From Acidimicrobiaceae bacterium (GTDB taxonomy: Bacteria > Actinomycetota > Acidimicrobiia > Acidimicrobiales > RAAP-2): a DNA stretch of 61,175 nucleotides. Numbering within the stretch: the stretch's first letter is position 1; each line of letters begins with the position of its first letter. The DNA lies in assembly GCA_027306585.1 (NCBI GenBank), contig DAHUZJ010000098.1, forward strand, positions 1 to 61,175, in the 5' to 3' direction. The position numbers and the translations under genes are program-made. The notes beneath the pieces were generated by a model. The model was not told where the DNA came from, searched no databases, and saw nothing but the letters and a program-made list of their open reading frames with translations. Positions 1-7,230 of the stretch are shown here, one piece after another.

Positions 1-2
1 AC

Positions 3-137
3 CGGGGGGTGGGGCCCTTCACCCACAACGACCCCGCCGACCGGCCGGCCGACGTGTTCGGGGGGGAGGTCACCCTCTACACCGGCGGGGACCACCCCTC
101 CTCGCTCCTGCTCCCCGTCGTGCCGCCCAGGGCGTGA
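3..137 (+). CDS. C-terminal fragment of a CocE/NonD-like hydrolase
   Basis: An open frame enters from the left edge and stops with TGA at 135-137, giving the last 44 residues of a protein whose start lies outside the window. The tail contains THNDPADRPADVF and ends GDHPSSLLLPVVPPRA. That resembles the C-terminal jelly-roll end of CocE/NonD (X-Pro dipeptidyl-peptidase type) serine hydrolases, which often finish with a HPS-x-L-x-LPVV strand. The catalytic domain is not visible, so the family call is inferred from this short piece alone. It runs in the same direction as the molybdenum hydroxylase genes 46 bases downstream. Confidence 0.5.
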   Translation, partial: RGVGPFTHNDPADRPADVFGGEVTLYTGGDHPSSLLLPVVPPRA

Positions 138-183
138 GCCGGGGCGGGCCCACCGACCGGGCGGTCCGGGGTAGGAAGGGGTC

Positions 184-663
184 ATGGTCGAACTGTCCGT
201 GAACGGGCGCGCCCACTCGGTCGACGTCCCAGAGCGCACGCCGCTCCTGTGGGCCCTGCGAGACGAGCTCGGTCTCCTGGCCGCCAAGTACGGCTGCGGG
301 CTGGAGCAGTGCGGTGCCTGCTCCGTGCTGGTCGACGGCGTGGTGCAACCCTCCTGCCGGCTGCCCGTGTCGGACGTCGCAGGGCTGGAGGTCACCACCC
401 TGGAGGCCCTGCGGGAGCAGCCCGACGGGCGACGGGTGGTCGAGGCACTGGTCGCCGCCAATGCCGGCCAGTGCGGCTACTGCCTGCCGGGGATCGCCGT
501 GACGCTGACGTGGCTGGTGCGGCGGTCGCCGGTCGCCTGGGAGGAAGCGCTGCGCGCCCTCGACGACCACCTGTGCCGTTGCGGCTCGCACCCGAGGATC
601 TTGCGGGTCGCCCGCCAGCTCCTCGCCGCCGGATCGGGGGACCCGCCGGCGGAGCCGGCATGA
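184..663 (+). CDS. Small [2Fe-2S] subunit of a xanthine dehydrogenase-family molybdenum hydroxylase
   Basis: This 159-residue protein carries two [2Fe-2S] clusters that pass electrons away from the molybdenum site of the partner subunit. The plant-ferredoxin cluster is visible as GCGLEQCGACSVLVDG followed by a later Cys (about residues 38-60). The second cluster is CGYC (about 98-101) with HLCRCGSHP (about 129-137). Length and layout match small subunits such as IorA, NicA and CoxS. The ATG at 184 has the purine-rich stretch AGGAAGGGG just upstream. Its stop overlaps the start of the large subunit (ATGA), so the two are translationally coupled. The substrate cannot be read from this subunit. 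Confidence 0.93.
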   Translation: MVELSVNGRAHSVDVPERTPLLWALRDELGLLAAKYGCGLEQCGACSVLVDGVVQPSCRLPVSDVAGLEVTTLEALREQPDGRRVVEALVAANAGQCGYCLPGIAVTLTWLVRRSPVAWEEALRALDDHLCRCGSHPRILRVARQLLAAGSGDPPAEPA

Positions 664-2888
664 CCGGCCCGGCACGGCCGGGTGGGGCCGTCCCCGCCCT
701 GACCGAGGACGGCCGGCTCGTCGCGGGCGAGGACGAGCCGCGGCGACGCGTCCTCGGCTCCCTCGTCGGCCACCCCGAGGTCGACCGCTGGGTGGACCTG
801 GCGGTGGAGGGGCGCGTCCGGGTCCGGACGGGCAAGGTCGAGCTGGGCCAGGGCATTCGGACCGCCCTTGCCCTCCTGGCGGCGGAGGAGCTGGGTGTCG
901 ACCCCGCGCTCGTCGACGTGGTGCCGGCATCCACCGACGCCGCACCCGACGAGGGGTTCACCGCCGGGAGCCGCTCTGTCGAGCAGAGCGGGGTCGCCGT
1001 CCGTCAGGCGTGCGCCCACGCCCGGCGGCTGCTGGTGGAACGGGCCGCGGCGCGCCTCGGGGTGCCCGCGGACCGGCTGACCGCCGACGACGGTGTCGTC
1101 CGCGGACCGGACGGGCCCTCGGTCAGCTATTGGGAGCTGGCGGCCGAGGGCCCGTTCCACTTTCGGGTGACGGAGCCGGCCCCGTTGCGGCCGGCCGCCG
1201 AGCACCGTTACGTCGGGCGCGGCATGCGACGCCTCGACCTCGCGGCCAAGATCTCCGGTGCACCCGCGTACGTCGCGGACCTCCGGCTGCCCGGCATGCG
1301 GTTCGCGCGTGTCGTCCGCCCGCGCCGGCGCGGGGCACGCCTGACGTCGGCACCGCCCGCCACCGCGGGTGGCGCCGACGTGGTCTGCAAGGGCAGCTTC
1401 GTCGCCGTGGTCGCCGACTCGGAGGCCCGTGCCGCGTCGGCGGCCGCCGAGCTGGCGGCGACGCTCGACTGGACGGACCCGCCGCCCTTCCCGGCAGGCG
1501 CCGCCGATCCGGGCTACATGGCCCGCCACGTCGTCGCGTCCTACCCCGTCGCGGACGGCATCGCCCGCGACGAGCCCCCGCCGCCTCGCCCGGCACCGTC
1601 CGCCGGGGGCGGCGCGGTGCTGCGGGCCCGCTTCACCAAGCCGTTCCTGCTGCACGGATCGATCGGGCCTTCGGCGGCGGTGGCGTTGGCCGACGACGGT
1701 CGGCTGACCGTCTGGACCCACAGCCAGGGCATCGGCTTCCTCCGCCGGGCGCTGGCGCCGCTCGTCGGCCTGGCCGTCGACAGGATCACCGTGCACCATC
1801 TCGACGGTGCCGGCTGCTACGGGCACAACGGCGCGGACGACGCCGCCTGCGACGCGGCGCTGGTGGCCGTCGCCCACCCTGGCCGGCCGGTCTCGCTCCG
1901 CTGGAGCCGAGACGACGAGCACGGCCACGAGCCCATGGGGGCGGCAATGGCGATCGAGCTGGAGGCCGGCCTCGACGCCCGGGGACGCATCGCCACCTGG
2001 TGCCAGGAGATCCGCACCTACCGGCACAACAGCCGGCCCATCCCGCAGCCGTCGGGCACGCGCCTGTTGGCGGGTTGGTCGCTCGATCCAGCAGTCGAAC
2101 GCTCCCGGGCGACGCCGATGCTCGACTTCGAGGCAGGCGGCCACCGCAACGGCACCCCCGCCTACCGCTTGCCCACCAGCTGGATCGTCAAGCACGACGT
2201 CGACGACGGCACGGCGCTGCGCACCTCGGCCCTGCGGGGGCTCGGCGCGCCCGCCAACGTCTTCGCCATCGAGTCGTTCGTCGAGGAGCTGGCGGAGGCC
2301 GCCGGTGCCGACCCGGTGCAGTTCCGGCTCGACCACCTCGACGACCCCCGTGCCCGCGCCGTCATCGAGGCGGCCGTCGAGATGGCCGGGGGGCTGGAGG
2401 CACCCGGCGGGCTCGACGCACCCGGGAGGGGGCTCGGCTTCGCCCAGTACGAAGGCTCCATGACGTATGCCGCCGTCGTCGTGGAGCTGGAGGTCGACCC
2501 GCGCACCGCCGTCGTGCACCTGCGCCACGCCTGGATGGCGGCCGACGCCGGCGAGGTGATCGACCCCGACGGGCTCACGAACCAGCTGGAGGGAGGCCTC
2601 GTGCAGGCGGCCAGCTGGGCGCTGCTCGAACAGGTCCGCCTGGACGAGGACGGGGTGGCCAGCCGGGACTGGGAGAGCTACCCCATCCTGCGCTTCGGGC
2701 AGGTGCCCGAGATCGAGACGCAGCTCCTCGACCATCCGGGCACACCACCGCTCGGGGCCGGTGAGGCATCCTGCGGGCCGACGGTGGCGGCCATCGCCAA
2801 CGCCTTCTACCAGCACACCGGCGTGCGGGTCCGCGACCTGCCCCTCGACCCGGCACGTGTGCGCGTGTCCCTCGACGCGCTGCTCTGA
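660..2888 (+). CDS. Molybdopterin-binding large subunit of a xanthine dehydrogenase-family oxidoreductase
   Basis: This 742-residue catalytic subunit would hydroxylate an aldehyde, N-heteroaromatic or similar substrate at a molybdopterin cofactor. The N-terminal region reads TGKVELGQGIRTAL (about residues 57-70), which is the arrangement seen in isoquinoline 1-oxidoreductase beta and nicotinate dehydrogenase B type subunits. The middle has GAGCYGHNGADD, and the C-terminal LGAGEASCGP holds the expected catalytic Glu. The ATG at 660 overlaps the preceding stop. No FAD subunit is present beside it, so electrons must leave by another route. Unlike NicB there is no CxxCH heme motif. The family call is firm; the substrate is unknown. 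Confidence 0.9.
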   Translation: MTGPARPGGAVPALTEDGRLVAGEDEPRRRVLGSLVGHPEVDRWVDLAVEGRVRVRTGKVELGQGIRTALALLAAEELGVDPALVDVVPASTDAAPDEGFTAGSRSVEQSGVAVRQACAHARRLLVERAAARLGVPADRLTADDGVVRGPDGPSVSYWELAAEGPFHFRVTEPAPLRPAAEHRYVGRGMRRLDLAAKISGAPAYVADLRLPGMRFARVVRPRRRGARLTSAPPATAGGADVVCKGSFVAVVADSEARAASAAAELAATLDWTDPPPFPAGAADPGYMARHVVASYPVADGIARDEPPPPRPAPSAGGGAVLRARFTKPFLLHGSIGPSAAVALADDGRLTVWTHSQGIGFLRRALAPLVGLAVDRITVHHLDGAGCYGHNGADDAACDAALVAVAHPGRPVSLRWSRDDEHGHEPMGAAMAIELEAGLDARGRIATWCQEIRTYRHNSRPIPQPSGTRLLAGWSLDPAVERSRATPMLDFEAGGHRNGTPAYRLPTSWIVKHDVDDGTALRTSALRGLGAPANVFAIESFVEELAEAAGADPVQFRLDHLDDPRARAVIEAAVEMAGGLEAPGGLDAPGRGLGFAQYEGSMTYAAVVVELEVDPRTAVVHLRHAWMAADAGEVIDPDGLTNQLEGGLVQAASWALLEQVRLDEDGVASRDWESYPILRFGQVPEIETQLLDHPGTPPLGAGEASCGPTVAAIANAFYQHTGVRVRDLPLDPARVRVSLDALL

Positions 2889-2981
2889 CGCCCGCGACGG
2901 GGGCTCGCCGACCGCTCGACCTCGCCGACCGCTCTACCGCGCCGGGCGTCCCGCCTGCAGCTGGCTGGCCCCGAACGCGCC

Positions 2982-3009
2982 GCCGCCCCGGGCGGAGACC
3001 CGGGGCGGC
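2982..3009. terminator. Strong GC hairpin between convergent genes
   Basis: A perfect 11-base inverted repeat (2982-2992 with 2999-3009) is separated by a 6-base loop. It lies between the ends of the convergent molybdenum hydroxylase and GlcG/HbpS-like genes, so it probably acts as a bidirectional terminator. No T-run follows, which is common in GC-rich actinobacteria. The rest of the 170-base gap (2889-3058) shows nothing else recognisable. Confidence 0.6.
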
Positions 3010-3058
3010 AGTCTGACGGGCACGCGGTGAGCGACCCGCCGGCGGCGTCCTGCCGCCG

Positions 3059-3511
3059 TCAGGTGGACGGCTCGAGCCAGGGGGAGAGCCCGGCCGCCTC
3101 GATCCCGGCCGCCGCGCACTCCTCGTCGTGGTCCGAGCTGTCGCCCGAGACCCCGACCGAGCCGACGATCCGGCCGGCGGCGTCCCGGATGGGGATCCCC
3201 CCGGCGACCGGGATCATCCGGCCGCCGGCCAGCACGCCGAGGGCCGCAAAGAACTGCGGCATCCGCTGGGCCCGGTCGGTCAGCTCCCGGGACGGCCACC
3301 CCATGGCCAGCACGCCCCATGCCTTGGCGAACGCCACGTCGACCCGCATGATGCTCGACCCGTCCGACCGCTTGGCCGCCACCAGGTGGCCGCCGGGGTC
3401 CAGCACCACCGCCGTCAGTGGGGAGTAGCCGCGGGCCACTCCCTCACGGAGGGTGACGTCGACGACGGTCGACGCTTCTTCGAGCGAGATGACCGCCGTC
3501 TCAACCGGCAA
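3059..3511 (-). CDS. GlcG/HbpS family protein (DUF336)
   Basis: This 150-residue protein belongs to the GlcG/HbpS (DUF336) fold, whose members bind heme or act as small accessory proteins in catabolic operons. Family features seen are the N-terminal LEEA helix, the ALDPxGxLVA-like strand (AVVLDPGGHLVAAKR), the central GWPSREL segment and the glycine-rich GGIPIRD...GSVGVSG core. The start appears to be TTG at 3511, with AGGAG about 7 bases upstream. The gene begins inside the end of the M24-family gene (11-base overlap), so the two are cotranscribed. No signal peptide is seen. Its exact role is unknown. Confidence 0.85.
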   Translation of the reverse strand: MPVETAVISLEEASTVVDVTLREGVARGYSPLTAVVLDPGGHLVAAKRSDGSSIMRVDVAFAKAWGVLAMGWPSRELTDRAQRMPQFFAALGVLAGGRMIPVAGGIPIRDAAGRIVGSVGVSGDSSDHDEECAAAGIEAAGLSPWLEPST

Positions 3512-4736
3512 GGGTGATCTCCTGCACCGGGAACGTCGAGATCATCTCGGTCCGGTCCTCGTGGACGATCAGCATCTCCTCGATGCGCACGCCGAAGTCG
3601 TGCACCTTGCCGTGCTGGGTCTCGAGGGCGAACACCATGCCCGGCTCGATCGTCTGGGGGTAGTCCAGCGACCAGATCCGGGAGATGACCGGCATGTCGT
3701 ACTGCGCCAGGCCCAGGCCATGGCCCCACAGGTTGGCGGCCGCCTCGTCCTCGTCCTGGTAGCCCCAGGTCTCCATGGCCGAGGGCCACTTCGAGGCGAT
3801 GTCACGCGTGGTGGCACCGGCCTTGACGGCGTCGATCGAGTCGTACAGCCACTTGAGGGCGGTGTCGTAGTAGCTGCGCTGCTCGTCGGTCGGCTTCCCG
3901 CCCACGCAGAAGGTGCGGTAGTAGCACGACTTGAAGCCGTTCCAGGTCAGCGCAGCCAGGTCGATGATGACCAGCTCACCCGGCCGGATGATCCGGTCGG
4001 AGAAGTTCCGCCAGTTGGGCCAGGCGTTCGGGCCCGACGACACGATGACGTCCTCGACGTCCTCCATGCCGGGGATGTCGTAGAGGTACTTCATGCCGAA
4101 GGCGGTGACCTGGTTCTCGGTCAACCCGGGCTTGAGGAACTTGGAGAACTCGTAGTGGAGGCCGTCGCCGATGGCGCCGACGATCCGCATGGCCTCCTGC
4201 TCGTCCTGGTTCTTCACCGAGCGCGCCTCGACCATCGGGGTCATGCCGTCGGTCCAGTTGACGCCGGCCCGCTCGAAGGCCCGGATCATGTTGATGTCGA
4301 TGAAGTCCACGCCCAGGGGCTGGTCCTTCACGCCGGCCTCCTCGAGCGCCTCGAGGATCGAGGTGGTGAACTTGGCCACCTGCGCCTCGGAGGCCGGACC
4401 GGCCGCGCCCTTGATCCACGAGTAGGAGTGCCGGACGTTCTCGGGCTGCAGCCAGGGCGAGTGCTTGCGCACGTGGATCCCGATGTCACCCTGCTCGAAG
4501 AGGATCGGCTCCCGCCCCTCCACCAGGATGGCGTAGCGAAGCCCCGGCTTCAGCCGGTTCCACCCCGGCGTGAGGGTCGAGGTGATGTAGCGCACGTTCT
4601 CGTCGTACATGCACAGGATGGCCCCCAGGCCGTGGCGACGCATCGCCGCCCGCGCCCGGTCGAGGCGGAACGCGCGCATCCGCCCCCAGTTGATCCGCTC
4701 CTGCCAGTCCATGCCAACCGCGCCAAATGAGGCCAT
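3501..4736 (-). CDS. M24 family metallopeptidase-fold protein, DddP/creatinase-like, with altered metal site
   Basis: This 411-residue pita-bread-fold protein has an N-terminal creatinase-like domain (RINWGRMRAFRLDRAR at about 14-29) and a C-terminal M24 domain. The N-terminus resembles DMSP lyase DddP and its relatives. Of the five canonical M24 metal ligands, four can be placed: Asp in VIIDLAA, His in GHGLGL, Glu in FALETQHG and Glu in VRIEEML. The second Asp, normally in SD-x-x-RTF, is replaced by Cys in KSCYYRTF. Activity could therefore be metal-free hydrolysis, as in creatinase, or something new. It is neither a typical Xaa-Pro peptidase nor a proven DMSP lyase. The gene following it in transcription overlaps by 11 bases. 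Confidence 0.8.
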   Translation of the reverse strand: MASFGAVGMDWQERINWGRMRAFRLDRARAAMRRHGLGAILCMYDENVRYITSTLTPGWNRLKPGLRYAILVEGREPILFEQGDIGIHVRKHSPWLQPENVRHSYSWIKGAAGPASEAQVAKFTTSILEALEEAGVKDQPLGVDFIDINMIRAFERAGVNWTDGMTPMVEARSVKNQDEQEAMRIVGAIGDGLHYEFSKFLKPGLTENQVTAFGMKYLYDIPGMEDVEDVIVSSGPNAWPNWRNFSDRIIRPGELVIIDLAALTWNGFKSCYYRTFCVGGKPTDEQRSYYDTALKWLYDSIDAVKAGATTRDIASKWPSAMETWGYQDEDEAAANLWGHGLGLAQYDMPVISRIWSLDYPQTIEPGMVFALETQHGKVHDFGVRIEEMLIVHEDRTEMISTFPVQEITLAG

Positions 4737-4862
4737 CGGTTCCCGTCACTTCCTTTCTGTGCTGCCGCTCTGGGTCCCTCGTTCCGTCAGCCCCACGCGC
4801 CGGTTGCCCGGGGCGCCTCCCGCCGGGGCGGGCGTGGGGCGGGCGCCGTCGTCGTTGTCGCG

Positions 4863-6092
4863 TCAGCCGATGACGGCCTCGGCGATCACCCGGACGTCGT
4901 CGTCGTCCAGCAGGCCGTGGAGCTCGAGCGACCGCACCTTCACTCGCTGGAGGATCTCCAACTGCTGCTCGGCGCTGGCCTTCAGGCCCAGTCGCTCCAT
5001 CGCCTCGGCGATGTTGGGCGCGCCGCTCCCCTTGCCGACCACGAGCCGGGGACCATCCTGCCCGACGAGGCTCGGGACGTACGGGAAGGCCTCGGCCAGG
5101 TAGGTGTCGCGCACATTGCGGACCCAGGTCGAGATGATCCCGGACTCCACGTCGAACAGCCGCGAGCCGGTCACCGGACGGTTCGACGGCTGGTCCACGC
5201 CGGCGATCTGGTTCACGAGCCGGGCCAGCGAGGTGAGCGCCTCGGTCTTGATGCCGATGTCCTGGTTGTACAGGGTGAGGAGCGCCATGACCGTCTCCTC
5301 GAGCGGCGTGTTCCCCGCCCGCTCGCCCAGGCCCGAGACGGTGGTCTGGATCACGTCGGCCCCGTTGGCGGCGGCGATGACGCTGTTGGCGACACCCAGC
5401 CCGTAGTCCATGTGGAAGTGGGCCTCGACCGGCACGTTGAGGCGCTCACGGCTCACGTTGACGAACCGCTCCACGGCGTGGGGGGTGAGCACGCCGAAGG
5501 TGTCCACCAGGCCGAGCCCGTCGAGGTGGCCGTCGGCGGCGACCCGCGCCACCAGGTCGAGGTAGTCGGCGACCGATGCCCGGGTGGCGTCGATCGGGAA
5601 GAAGGACACCTTGAGCCCCTGCTCGTGGGCGTACTTGGTGGCCTCGACCGAGAGCTCCACGGCCCGCTCGACGCTCCACTGGTAACCCATCTCGATGAGG
5701 TGGCGGCTCGAGGGGACCTCGGTCACCACGCCGGTCACGCCGCAGTCGATGGCCAGCTTGATGTCGTCGACGGTGCAGCGCGAGAAGGCGTAGATCTCGG
5801 ACGGGAGGCCCAGCTTCACGATCTCCTCGACGGCCATGCGGTCCTGGTCGGACACGGCCGGGAGGCCGGCCTCGATCCGGTGCACCCCGGCGTTGGCCAA
5901 CGCCTCGGCGATGCGCACCTTCTCGGCCGCCGTGAAGACCACACCGGCCTGCTGCTCGCCGTCACGCAGGGTGACGTCGTGGATCTCCAGCTTGTCGTTG
6001 AACCGGTAGCCCTCCGCGACCTCGGGGTCGTGGTTCCACGGGCTGGTGAACCACCGATCAGTGTGCCACGGCTGAGCGGAGCGCTCTTCCAT
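4863..6092 (-). CDS. DRE-TIM metallolyase, homocitrate/isopropylmalate synthase-like
   Basis: This 409-residue TIM-barrel enzyme is of the 2-isopropylmalate/homocitrate/citramalate synthase family, which condenses an acyl-CoA with an oxo acid (the HMG-CoA lyase branch runs the reverse type of reaction). DVTLRDGEQQAG (about residues 38-49) supplies the Arg-Asp pair, and HFH (about 221-223) supplies two metal ligands. GLGERAGNTPLEE matches the conserved late loop. The usual HxHND reads HFHMD here, an Asn to Met change. The chosen ATG at 6092 has GAGGAGG five bases upstream. The regulatory C-terminal domain of true LeuA is missing. Its setting points to catabolism rather than leucine synthesis; the substrate is unknown. 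Confidence 0.8.
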   Translation of the reverse strand: MEERSAQPWHTDRWFTSPWNHDPEVAEGYRFNDKLEIHDVTLRDGEQQAGVVFTAAEKVRIAEALANAGVHRIEAGLPAVSDQDRMAVEEIVKLGLPSEIYAFSRCTVDDIKLAIDCGVTGVVTEVPSSRHLIEMGYQWSVERAVELSVEATKYAHEQGLKVSFFPIDATRASVADYLDLVARVAADGHLDGLGLVDTFGVLTPHAVERFVNVSRERLNVPVEAHFHMDYGLGVANSVIAAANGADVIQTTVSGLGERAGNTPLEETVMALLTLYNQDIGIKTEALTSLARLVNQIAGVDQPSNRPVTGSRLFDVESGIISTWVRNVRDTYLAEAFPYVPSLVGQDGPRLVVGKGSGAPNIAEAMERLGLKASAEQQLEILQRVKVRSLELHGLLDDDDVRVIAEAVIG

Positions 6093-6208
6093 GCGAACCT
6101 CCTCGTCTCTTCGGCGGGTCGGACGACTCCGCACTCCTCGGGGTGGGCAACTGGTCCCCGCGAGGCCGCGTTGTTCTTCGCCGTCGCCCAGACCTGCCGG
6201 GGTGGGAC

Positions 6209-6246
6209 CTTATCATCATCACTGGGTGGTCGCCAAAGGCCAAATA
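6209..6246 (-). promoter_or_regulatory. Possible promoter of the DRE-TIM / M24 / GlcG genes
   Basis: The 220-base gap 6093-6312 holds a locally AT-rich patch in otherwise very GC-rich DNA. Read on the minus strand, a TTTGGC-like -35 (about 6233-6240) precedes a TGATAA-like -10 (about 6209-6214) with a spacing near 18 bases. An imperfect CCAA...TTGG dyad at 6239-6256 could be an operator for the neighbouring GntR regulator. This is a weak, sequence-only call. Confidence 0.25.
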
Positions 6247-6312
6247 GCGTTCATTGGTTCCCGGCACCACGTCCGTCGGACCGGGACCGGGCGCCGGCCG
6301 GCCGATCGGCAG

Positions 6313-7065
6313 TCAGTCGCCCCACCAACGGCCGGTGTGGCCGGTGGGGCACGTGACGTCGACCTCCCGGACCTCCAGCAGGACGCGGAGCGTCCCGTCG
6401 AGGTGCCGGAGCACGGCGGCTGCGGCGGCGTCGGCGTCGCCGTCGATCACCGCTTCGAGGATCTCCCGGTGCTCCGCATTGCCCCGGGTGATGCGTTCCG
6501 GGGTCGAGAGCAGCGAGTGGGTGACGTACAGCGAGCTCAGCCCGTGGAGCTGGCTCAGGAGGCTCACCAGCCGGGGGCTGCCGGACGCCCGTTCGATGAC
6601 GCTGTGGAACCGAGCGTTGATCTCCGCCCAGACGGTCGCCCCGTCGACGTGCTGCATCGCTGTGACGAGCTCCACGGCCTCGACCAGGCTGGCCTCGGTC
6701 GCCTCCTTCGCTGCCAAGGTGACGGCGATGGGCTCCAGGAGCCGGCGCAGCTCGTAGACCTCGACCAGCTCGCTCCGGCTCAGCTCGTGGACGACGGCGC
6801 CGCCGTGCACGTCCATCAGCACCAGGCCCTCCGCCGCCAACTGCCGGATCGCCTCGCGGACCGGGGTCGTGCTGACGCCCAGCGCCTCGGCGATGCGGGG
6901 CTGCACCAGGCGCGTGCCGCCCACGAGGTAGCCGCTGGTGATCCCTCGGCGCAGCGCCAAGAGCACGCGGTCGTGGGCCAGCAGCGGCGTCGACGATTCG
7001 TCCGTGCCCCGGCCGACGCGCCGCCCGGGCGCAGTCGGCGGGCTGCCGGCGGACCGTCTCGGCAT
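6313..7065 (-). CDS. GntR family (FCD-type) transcriptional regulator
   Basis: This 250-residue regulator has an N-terminal winged helix (TRLVQPRIAEALGVSTTPVR, about residues 51-70, followed by EAIRQLAAEGLV) and an all-helical FCD ligand-binding C-terminus. The FCD part shows a metal-site pattern: FHSVIERASG, then NAEHREILEAVIDGD. The ATG at 7065 has GGGGAGG four bases upstream. It is divergent from the HisD-like dehydrogenase gene with 165 bases between them, the usual layout for a regulator of the neighbouring catabolic genes. It probably represses them until a substrate-derived acid binds; the ligand is unknown. Confidence 0.9.
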   Translation of the reverse strand: MPRRSAGSPPTAPGRRVGRGTDESSTPLLAHDRVLLALRRGITSGYLVGGTRLVQPRIAEALGVSTTPVREAIRQLAAEGLVLMDVHGGAVVHELSRSELVEVYELRRLLEPIAVTLAAKEATEASLVEAVELVTAMQHVDGATVWAEINARFHSVIERASGSPRLVSLLSQLHGLSSLYVTHSLLSTPERITRGNAEHREILEAVIDGDADAAAAAVLRHLDGTLRVLLEVREVDVTCPTGHTGRWWGD

Positions 7066-7217
7066 CCGACCTCCCCTTGTCGACGTTCCTGCAGGCCCCG
7101 AAAGGGCCCCCGCGATGCTACCCCTCTCGCTGGGTGCCCACGAAGCGGCGCCGGCCGGCTGCCACCCGCGGCGGGCACGCACTCCGCCGGCCATCTGGCG
7201 GGTGCAGTGATCGGCAT

Positions 7218-7223
7218 TAGGAT
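7218..7223 (+). promoter_or_regulatory. -10 hexamer for a leaderless transcript of the HisD-like gene
   Basis: TAGGAT (TANNNT pattern) ends 7 bases before the ATG at 7231, and no Shine-Dalgarno sequence lies between. Transcription would start at or next to the A of the ATG. The rest of the divergent 7066-7230 spacer should also carry the GntR operator, but I could not pick out a convincing one. Confidence 0.5.
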
Positions 7224-7230
7224 CGGCCCA

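Noticed and set aside
70-945. Minus-strand frame opposite the molybdenum hydroxylase
   Set aside because: It is Arg/Pro/Gly-rich and overlaps two clear genes; a shadow frame.
3501-4736. Assignment as DMSP lyase DddP
   Set aside because: The N-terminal similarity is real, but the metal-ligand set differs (no D-x-D, Asp to Cys), so I do not use the gene name.
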